Positions 56,501 to 64,000 of a stretch of 64,000 nt of DNA are shown here, in pieces. Source of the stretch: Athripsodes cinereus (Eukaryota > Arthropoda > Insecta > Trichoptera > Leptoceridae); the NCBI GenBank assembly GCA_947579605.1, contig OX388318.1, positions 8,742,001 through 8,806,000 of the forward strand. The letters are read 5' to 3'. The translations under genes were made by a program, and so were the position numbers. Each line of letters begins with the position of its first letter. Position 1 is the first letter of the stretch. The notes under the pieces are model-generated. The model did not search any database and was not told the origin of the DNA. It was given only the letters and a program-made list of their open reading frames with translations.

Positions 56501-57932
56501 GTAGTTACCTATCTACGTTGATTAAAGACAATTCAAATTATATTAGTCTTTAGACAAAAAAATCCTCTCTTATCAATTTTCGAATACAATCTTACAGATA
56601 AAGTTTGGGATTTTATTATTCATAATATCCTGAAAACGGCCAATGATTAGCAACGACATTATGACTTGAGAGTCTAGTTTGGAGTCTAATTTAGTTTATT
56701 TAAATAAACATTTAGCTATATAGCTTATTTCTCCAATCGAGTTATCTAATTGGTTATGTCTAATTTATTGTTTATTTTGCGATTTAGAACACTCGTTTTA
56801 TGTAACTTATTTGTTATAAAATGGTAAAAAAATTAGAATCTTACTCTATCAGCACGTACATTACTAATTCATGTATCCACTCAGTTAACTATAACAAAAA
56901 AAAATAGCGAGCAACAAAATTAAGTATAAGATACGGAGATCTTCTTGCATAACAAACTAGCATATAATGAGGAATGATTATATTGATGTATCAGTGCTAT
57001 ATAATATATCTACTAGCCTATCGATATAATACTTATACAAATTATCATATTTTGTTGGAGGTACGTATAATGCTATAATATAAATTCAATTACAATTTGT
57101 GAACAGGTGTTGTAATGGGAATACGATTTACAATAAAACATTATTATACACCGTATCAGGCTGTAGTCACTTTATTCATATTAAACATTATGTTTTATGA
57201 GATGGATGTAGGCACAGAGAATCTTCCTATGTAGGTAGTTGTATTATTTTGTACTAACTTAATCTAAAACATAATAAATTTATAAAAGGCTGTATCCAAC
57301 CATGATATTTTCAGAAGGTTTGTCGGTGAAAAAAAATAAACCCCTCGATTTTATTATATTTGCCGTATGCTAAAACCAAATATTCACCCAAAGTATAGCA
57401 TTCATTCAGTCTTTTTGTATTCATAGATGAATGTAGGTGTTCTATTAGATCAGCATAATTATTACCTCGTTTGAGTAGATTGCATACAAAATTAACGAAT
57501 GTACTGTCCAATTATATACCTACTGCTATATAAATGTTTCATAGTCTATCTATAGTCACCAATTCTAGGTATATGACCAATCCAGCTTCACTACAGATTC
57601 AACTCTATTTTGATCTGGATCAACAATAAATGAACTCTTATTAGAGGTTATTTATTAAAATATCCAGGGGAAAGTGGTGGGTAGCCCTTAATGTCATTTG
57701 ATAATTTTATGGAACAAAACAAATAATACAGATATAACAATACATAGACTATTTCATAAAAAATTAAATCTAAGCCTTTTCCTTATAGAGATAAGTCTCT
57801 TGTAAAGGAGGGTTTGAATCTTTATGTTTTTTTATGGTTTTTTCCAGATTTGGAGTTAAAGCATAGATGTTATTGATTTGAGACAAATTTTCGTTCTATA
57901 AGTGCATTGTCATTAAATTAAATTGCTCGAGA
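53503..57932. other. Gene-free AT-rich stretch (4.4 kb)
   Basis: The longest featureless part of the window. No family A, B or C copy and no LINE end was recognised. The 119-codon minus frame at 54550-54909 is hydrophobic and AT-biased without motif. A weak B box-like GATCCCGGTTCAAATT near 55652 has no A box or SINE body around it. Confidence 0.35.
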
Positions 57933-58140
57933 CGTGGCCGTCTGAGGATCAAATGGCTAGAACATTATATAAACCAGATCCCACAGGACGGTCACGTGTT
58001 GAGCACATTGAACAGGAGAGTATGCATGAGGAATTGTATGAAAGTGACGGAAGCGAAAGGTGGATGTAAGGATAGAAGTAAGTGGCGCTCGATCCTCTCT
58101 GCTTACTCCGCGAGGGAAGCGGCGTGATAGTATGTATAAA
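57933..58140 (+). pseudogene. RTE-A ORF C-terminus, best copy
   Basis: 64 codons and TGA (58125-58127): RGRLRIKWLEHYINQIPQDG, HVLSTLNRRVCMRNCMKV, TEAKGGCKDRSKWRSILSAY and SAREAA. G-R-x-R-x-x-W-[LI]-[ED]-x-[IV] followed by D-R-x-[KR]-W-R belongs to the post-RT part of RTE-like proteins. The tail GTGATAGTATG follows immediately after the stop. 5' truncated at 57933. Copies at 21211, 22266 and 62183 belong to the same lineage. Confidence 0.85.
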
Positions 58141-58514
58141 TTAGTGTAATTTATTATGATATTTCTGTATTACCATTAGTGGTTGAATTGGGTTTTATTT
58201 AATGAAAATATTCGTAATGCATACCTACATGTATTGTATCAATATTAATAAAATGTATTGTAATTAATCTAATAAATATAATTGATATAAAATCAATTCG
58301 CCATCAGACTCAGCTGGGGATGTATTAGATAAAACCACAAAACAATGAATTGTACCACAAGTTATAATTTATTATCAGCAGTACATAGTTACAGTACACA
58401 TCTATTATTATTTTATTTTGGTGTATGATAGAGAAATATTTGGAAGGCTGCCTACGGTACATTATGAAATTTTATAAATATATTACTGTAGCACATAATA
58501 TGAAATAAATATCA
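58141..58514. other. Gene-free AT-rich spacer
   Basis: Nothing recognised. Confidence 0.35.
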
Positions 58515-58965
58515 TACTACTACTACTATACTACTTATGGAGCCCTTGCTGCATAAGGTCGTGCACGTGGACGGAGCCTATATGCGGCAGTGGGTGCCCC
58601 CCGTAGATCTTGAACCAATTCTGACCAGCTCTTTCTGTCAGCAGCAATGCTTTTTGCATCCTCGGGCTTTAGTCGTCTGTGGAGAAGGTCGGACTCTATG
58701 TGCTTCAGCCGCGTTTTTCTCGGAGCTCTTCTGTTAGTTTTCTACGCCGGTGGTCTCTGTTTCCAGAGGGCCCGGTATGGCAGTCTTGTAGGGGCCATTC
58801 GGCACACGTGTCCAAACCATCTGAGTCTGCGTTTGCGGATCTCCTCTTCCAGTGGTGCTTGGTTATCGCAGCGTGCTCTAATTACTTCATTCCGTATACG
58901 GTTGCGTAGCGACACTTTCAGAATTTCTCGTAGGCATCTCATTTGGCATCTCGTAGGCATCTTAC
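58515..58965 (-). pseudogene. RTE-C ORF C-terminus with one in-frame stop
   Basis: On the minus strand a frame runs from about 58965 to the stop TAA at 58535-58537 with a single internal TAG (58739-58741). Before the TAG: LREILKVSLRNRIRNEVIR, EEEIRKRRLRWFGHVCRM, LPYRALWKQRPPA. After it: RRAPRKTRLKHIESDLL, PEDAKSIAADRKSWSELVQD. R-R-L-R-W-F-G-H-V and A-A-D-R-x-x-W are classic for RTE-like proteins. The stop is followed at once by a (TAG)n-type tail (GTAGTATAGTAGTAGTAGTA). The segment is distinctly GC-richer than its flanks. Plus-strand frames here (for example 58647-59063) are not genes. Confidence 0.87.
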
Positions 58966-58967
58966 TA

Positions 58968-59100
58968 ATATACCATCACGGCATATCCCATAAGTGGTGT
59001 AGGAGCAGACCAGCTACATGTAATAAACATGCATGCTGTCTTCTCCGTGTCAAGAAAAAGTAGAGACATTCAGGATGGGTGGCAAACCTTATCGCTTTTT
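58968..59100 (-). repeat. Family A repeat
   Basis: TACCATCACGGCATATCCCA, TAAGTGGTGTAGGAGCAGAC, CATGCTGTCTTCTCCGTGTC, GACATTCAGGATGGGTGGCA and CCTTATCGC: antisense family A. It abuts the truncated 5' side of the RTE-C copy. Confidence 0.82.
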
Positions 59101-59691
59101 ATGTTTATTTCAAAATGTCATAATTTATAGTAGTAAAAATATAAATATAAAATATTTACTGTAAACAATTTCCCTCAAGACTGTGGGTCTAAAATGATAA
59201 ATAGTAAATCGTAAATAAAAGCGTTTGAATGAATGTGAAACAAATTACGATGCAATTCGAAAGTGTTAACATTGTTAATTGTTAACACATTTCACAAACA
59301 TTACTGTCATCGTATGAATTAACAACACATCATCAATACAACAGAAAGTTTAAAAAAGCTGCTGCACAAAATAATTTATCGGAACACTAATAAGACGTGT
59401 TAACAGTGAATCTGCATAAACAAATTAACAACGAGAATTTTGTTATTCACCCATGCGTGAATGAAATCAAGTATAGAAACCAAATTACACGTTATTACAT
59501 TGATACTTGGTGGATGAATGTACCTATAATACAACATTCACATTTCGATAAATTATTTTAATACTCATCTTATTGTTCCTCTCTTCTTGAATTTATCTTC
59601 GGACCGTGTGAATGTTAAGCGTTCCCATAAAAAAAATACCTAAACCTAAGAACATAAACATCAAATGCTATGTGTATAGCGAAAATTATAT
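59101..59691. other. Gene-free AT-rich stretch
   Basis: Nothing recognised. Confidence 0.35.
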
Positions 59692-59960
59692 ATATATACT
59701 ATACCATCACGGCATATCCCACAAGTGGGGTAGCCAGCAGATCAGCTGTATGTAAGAAACATACAAACTGTCCTCTTTTTTATTGTTATTTATCTAAATT
59801 ATATGCAACTTTAAAATATTGGAATATGCTTGAAATATGCTTTAACATCCATTCATACCACCACGAAGAGCTAGTAATAAATATGTTAGTCATCTTCTTC
59901 TTGCCAATAAAAGTTGCTTGCACACTTAATCGCTGAATTGAAGATGTAATATGCTTCTGA
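59692..59960 (-). repeat. Family A repeat, interrupted
   Basis: 59695-59777 carries CTATACCATCACGGCATATC through CAAACTGTCCTC; the next family A block (TTGCCAATAAAAG, TTAATCGCTGAATTGAAGAT) resumes at about 59903. About 120 bp of unrelated AT-rich sequence separates them, either an insertion or a replacement. Confidence 0.68.
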
Positions 59961-60049
59961 CATGACGCTCTGAAATTTAATAAAAAAAAACAAGATTAAG
60001 TATGAAAATATGTAATAAAAAATGTCTTTGGTTACTGAAATGAAAATCA

Positions 60050-60205
60050 TGTAGGTATAGTCGAGTGTAATTTGGGTTCGTAACATTGTTAACGAAAAGG
60101 GAAGGGGGCAATTGTAAGACAGTTTTTTCTTATACGCAATATTTAGTGCTATTTGGGTTCGTAAAAAGCTTGCCACGTGTAGGGCGAAGGGTAATTTGAT
60201 ATTGT
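60050..60205. repeat. Diverged direct repeat, two ~60-bp units
   Basis: GTAATTTGGGTTCGTAA with GAAGGGGGCAATT (about 60066-60114) recurs as CTATTTGGGTTCGTAA with GGCGAAGGGTAATT (about 60147-60196). The 168-codon minus frame over 59886-60392 therefore contains an internal repeat (the residues LRTQI occur twice); it has no known motif and I do not call it a gene. Confidence 0.65.
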
Positions 60206-60731
60206 GATTTACACAGATTATCATGTTCCTTCCACGCAATATTTTTTTGACAAAAAAACGATAAAATACGAAAAAAATATCGGAGTAATGTTCACCCATC
60301 AGTAAATTATCACAAGAATATGCAGAAAAATGTAATTGTTTGTAATCAATGTACAGTAAAGAAAGAATAAATAAAAATGGGAAAATAGCCAAAATATGCT
60401 ATTCTATTTTTGCATATAATTCTTCATTCTATAATTCTTCACCAGTACCTACCCAAACATTGTCTGCTGTGTAAATTGTATCAATGTATAGGAGTTTTCG
60501 TTGTATAGTATTAAGTTGGATGTTTCGTTTCATTTTCTTGATGTTTTGCGGTGAGTATCGTAATAAACAAATTATATTCGGGATATTATTCAATATCTTC
60601 ATTTATAAATAATTTATTTTTCTTTATGGCGACTAATATAACAAATTTATGGTTGATCCAGACAATTATTTATCCTTTTTTTTTCATCTACCGAATATAA
60701 TTTTCTTTGATACTCGGAATGAATAATAATA

Positions 60732-60985
60732 TATACTACTACTACTATACCATCACGGCATATCCCACAAGTGGGGTAGCCAGCAGATCAGCTGCATGTA
60801 AGAAACACGCAAACTGTCCTCTTCGTGCCAGTATAAAATCAAGACATTCAGGATGGGTGGCAAACCTCAACGCTGAATTTAAGATGTAAAATGTCTTATT
60901 TTTTCGAACACCTGCCTTTTACAGGACACTCGAAAACTTACGCAGAAGAGTGGGAGACCAATTCTTTACCGGGTGCTCCACGGGA
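60732..60985 (-). repeat. Family A repeat, longest copy
   Basis: On the minus strand from CCCGGTAAAGAATTGGTCTC to GATATGCCGTGATGGTATAG and a (TAG)n tail (ACTACTACTACTATA on the plus strand at 60734-60748). It holds all blocks seen in other copies, including CCACCCATCCTGAATGTCTT and GGACAGTTTGCGTGTTTC. No Pol III boxes or ORF are visible. The final ~35 bp align with the ORF end and 3' end of RTE-A, so it is probably an RTE-derived non-autonomous element or the 3' end of a related RTE. Confidence 0.85.
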
Positions 60986-61100
60986 TACACGGGATAATAA
61001 TATATTATATTAAAAAATAAAAATTTAGATTTTTTAATATTTGACCAGATAATTTACTCGATTGCGGGTGTTTAATTTTAAAACCAATACAAAAGTTATA

Positions 61101-61258
61101 GAGTCCCCGGCAATGAATTGGCCTTCCACTCTTTTCTGTAAATTTCTGAGTGTCCTGTAAAAGGCAGGTATTCGTAAAACATTCCGTACAAAACATTTAA
61201 CACCTTCAATAACTTGAGGCCATTCAACTTGAGGGATATGCTGTGAAGTTATAGAATG
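61101..61258 (+). repeat. Family A repeat, opposite orientation
   Basis: GTCCCCGGCAATGAATTGGC, CTCTTTTCTGTAAATTTCTG, GTGTCCTGTAAAAGGCAGGT and the end GAGGGATATGCTGTGAAG in sense order, with the middle part deleted. It faces the copy at 60732-60985 head to head. Confidence 0.75.
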
Positions 61259-62173
61259 TAACAAAATCTAGGACACTGTTCCGTATTAAATATTGAGATG
61301 GAGTAAAAACCTCAGCTATAAATTTGTAAAAAAAAATGACATACACAAAGGTCTTGGTTAACGAACCAGTGGTTGAATATTAATTTCTATCATTCAATCA
61401 GATTCACAATAATGTAATACCTACCTAACGTAAATCACGAAACGTTTTGTGAAAATTGCGTATTCCAACTGAGATTCTATAGTCTATAGTCTATAATCTA
61501 TATCTATCAACATTTTTTTATAAATTATATAAATAATTAAAAAATAATTGTACCGATTTAGAATAAATTCAGTAAAGTGATTTTCAAATTATTTTTATAA
61601 TTTAAATAGCTCTAACATTCTTAATCCAAAACTAGTAAATAACGCTATCGAGATTGTACTATTAATAATATCTATCAATTTGATATTCACACCTTCCTGT
61701 ACCTTTATTGTTCTCTGTATTGTACCTTTGCCGTCGTCACCTTTGATTCAAACCTTTCAATAATATTTTGTATTCTCATTGATGTGGAAACCACAAGAAA
61801 ATAATTGTTTGTGGTCGCGGTTACACTACCTCTCCCACAAGTCATAGGTAGTGATAACTAAAATCTTTTTCACGTTGAGTAACTTGCATTGGATTTATTA
61901 ATTTTTCTTTGGGACCAAACAGCCTTTTTACAAAAAAGTTGAAAGCACATTATGTATTTATATTCAATAGGTTTTTATTTTTAGTTACTGATGCATAATT
62001 TAAAACGCTCTGAAACCTGAAAAACATTTTAAACGCTCTGAAACCGTTATCAAGTAGATGATGTAATGTGAAAAAGGATTGAATGATTGTATAGTACGGA
62101 CATTTTAGTTTTTGACACGATTCAATAACTTCAGTTCTATTCAGTTTATTTTTATTCCAAAATATAAAATCAA
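61259..62173. other. Gene-free AT-rich stretch
   Basis: Nothing recognised. Confidence 0.35.
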
Positions 62174-62405
62174 TCTATCTATCTATTCCCTCACGCCGTA
62201 TCCCAAGTGGGGTTTGCAGGTAGAACGGAACGCCATATAAATCTGTCCTTACATACATTCATACAATTTCTCATGTACCTACGTACATCGATTTCTCTTA
62301 CTCAAAACACGGCTGTCTTGAGAATTTGATCTACATGGTCAAGCCATGTAGTTCTCGGACGCCCCCGCTTCCTCACACCTTTAGTTTCAGACGAGTATAT
62401 CCTCT
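62174..62405 (-). pseudogene. RTE-A-like ORF C-terminus, divergent
   Basis: On the minus strand: VRKRGRPRTTWLDHVDQI then LKTAV and a stop, with the DNA further aligning to RTE-A down to the 3' end CCACTTGGGATACGGCGTGA and an (ATAG)n tail (CTATCTATCTATT at 62176-62188 on the plus strand). K-R-G-R-P-R-x-x-W-L-D is the RTE hallmark. Its sequence is intermediate between RTE-A and the family A 3' end. Confidence 0.75.
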
Positions 62406-63536
62406 TTTAATTTACAAAATAATAAGAAAAAAACAATGAATTATGGTAGAATGTTTAAAAATATATGAAAGGAAAAACATTCTATTTTCAAATCGATACA
62501 TAAAAATCGCCGATCAGAAGGTATCCGACTGATACAACATAAACGAGACACAAATTTTATAAATGTGTAACAGTCGTATACATACATATAGATGTACTCA
62601 GTATAAAAGTAATAACACAATCAATAGTTATTCAATGTCCAGGCTTTATGTTTTTCAATTTGTCCAGTGAATAAATGCTTGCTGAACATCCATTACCTAA
62701 CCTACCTACAACATATTATTATTATTGATTAAATGATTGAGAGGAATGTACAAATTATAATTTGTTGTGAGGTTTTCGTATGCAATTTCAATCAATGGGT
62801 ATATAATTAAGCCTGTATGGCTATTGATGGATCGTTTTTTCATTTGTTCGTGATTTCATACATACGAATCATGTTGAAAAAGTATTAATGTTTTTATTCG
62901 AAATAACTGAAAATCTATCTATCGGAATAACTATCCATGTATGTTTCTCTTTCTTTTTCATCGATCTCTCAGTGATGATGATCGTGGCCACCATTCGTAT
63001 GTGTAAATTAGTGTTTAACAATAACTTTGGTCTTCCGCTTTCTGTAGCGCCCAATGCAAGGTCCAGTAGAAATTTATTAATCTATATACTTATCTTTTGA
63101 AACCATTCTCTTATTGACAGAAATTAAGCAGAAAGAAAAAACTCTTTAAATACTATACACTTATATACATTTTTTCACCTAAATAAAACTCTATTCCAAT
63201 GTGCTGATATTATTTCTCCAACACATTTTTTTAAGTATTAGGTTCACGTGGTCAAATTTATTTATTTATTATTGATTTTCATTCAACATACATATTTAAC
63301 ATAACATAATTAACATAAATCACATATTATCTACATAGTTCTCGAATGTTCGTGTTTACTCGGTTCTCTCAGTTGATCAAACTTTAATTTAAGCTTTTGA
63401 TTAAGCAATCGTTTGCTTCTCTGTGGCAAATTTCATATTTAATTCAATTACTAAAAGATAAATGTGTTATTGTACAAAAACGTAGAACATCAATAAAATC
63501 ATACCTACAATAAAACATCAATAAAAAGAACATCAA
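62406..63536. other. Gene-free AT-rich stretch
   Basis: No gene supported; the tract TTTATTTATTTATTATTG at 63258-63275 could be another AAAT tail on the minus strand but nothing recognisable adjoins it. Confidence 0.3.
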
Positions 63537-63699
63537 GAGTTCGTCGGTAGCCTGGAGGTAGAGTCTCGGCCTCCGGAACAAGGGGTCCGTGGTTCGATCC
63601 CAGGTGCCGACAAATTTCCCTTTCACAGCACAAGCTTTTAGCTTAGTGTGGTTTTATTTGGGTTTTTAACCAAACCCAGATATATCTTTAAAAAAAAAT
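63537..63699 (+). repeat. Family B SINE, full length
   Basis: Starts GAGTTCGTCGGTAGCCTGG; A box-like TAGCCTGGAGG; B box GGTTCGATCCC; body TTCCCTTTCACAGCACAAGC; tail GGTTTTTAACCAAACCCAGA; ends in nine A (63690-63698). It lacks about 20 bp in the GTGAAAGGTGTATAAGG part compared with the 46048 copy. The flank AATAAAAAGAACATC (left) and AATAAAAAACACC (right) may be an imperfect target duplication. Confidence 0.9.
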
Positions 63700-64000
63700 A
63701 ACGAATAAAAAACACCGCAAAAATTTTATCACAAGTAGGTAATATGAACAATACACATAAGCACATACATTAATTCTAAGTGATTTTCCTGACCTGTGTG
63801 AATACTTAGATCTCGTATCTTTGGGTGGGTATGAACTCAAAGTAGGTACTAAACGTAAAGTATATAATGATGAAGACGGAAAAAAGTTGATTTTAAGTGC
63901 GCCTATAGTTTGTTGTATTTGCCCCATGGCACTGGCATGCCGCACGGCAATAAATTATCAAATTCTCACACGATATAAATCACGACTCTAATCATAATAC
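63700..64000. other. Gene-free end of window
   Basis: Nothing recognised. Confidence 0.35.

Noticed and set aside
58647..59063. 138-codon plus-strand frame in a GC-richer island
   Set aside because: It is the antisense shadow of the RTE-C C-terminus and the adjoining family A repeat.
59886..60392. 168-codon minus-strand frame as a membrane protein
   Set aside because: It has no family motif, overlaps a family A repeat and a duplicated non-coding segment, and its composition follows the AT bias.

Overview
The window looks like nuclear DNA of an arthropod, most likely an insect. It is very AT-rich, contains many short TAGGTA/TACCTA runs, carries non-LTR retrotransposon ends of the Jockey/CR1 and RTE types, tRNA-derived SINEs with internal Pol III boxes, hAT and Tigger-like DNA transposons, and a metazoan-type tRNA-Ala gene. 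Hemiptera and Lepidoptera both fit this texture; I cannot decide between them. I see no complete host protein-coding gene. The longest open frames are retrotransposon pieces, read-through products or AT-rich chance frames, so the region is intergenic or the inside of a large intron.

Region by region. 1-5400: a 5'-truncated Jockey/CR1-like LINE (minus strand) is split by a 2629-bp hAT-type element with an 8-bp target duplication; that element holds a ~1.2-kb inverted repeat. 5400-9200: gene-free, with a small inverted-repeat element and an exact 11 x 49-bp tandem array. 9200-14200: a LINE tail, an intact tRNA-Ala(TGC), a ~150-bp palindrome with a hammerhead-like core, and a Tigger-like element split by a LINE 3' end, then SINE copies. 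14200-21000: a second, better preserved LINE 3' half (288 codons), RTE ends and a 386-bp hAT MITE with a perfect 8-bp target duplication. 21000-31500: RTE ends (one with an 11-bp target duplication), short RTE-derived repeats, LINE tails, a SINE with a 50-base A tail and one possible host exon (28414-28623, minus). 31500-33400: a ~540-bp near-identical tandem duplication abutting a 502-bp terminal-inverted-repeat element. 33400-64000: sparse, with RTE C-terminal remnants, SINEs, a diverged 80-bp direct repeat, a possible promoter/first exon near 49.85-50.52 kb, and a cluster of RTE-derived repeats at 58.5-62.4 kb.

Repeat families used below. Family A: a 100-250-bp repeat whose sense 3' end reads like an RTE 3' end (GCCGTGATGGTATAG followed by a short tandem tail). 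Family B: a tRNA-derived SINE beginning GAGTTCGTCGGTAGCCTGG. Family C: a second tRNA-derived SINE with A box TGGCGTAGAGG and a 3' end containing CTGTGTAAATTGTCTATA. RTE-A, RTE-B and RTE-C are three sets of RTE-like ORF C-termini. Nothing here forms an operon or pathway; the elements interact only by nesting and, probably, by short repeats using the 3'-end recognition of RTE elements. Family names and classes are from motifs seen by eye; no database was consulted.
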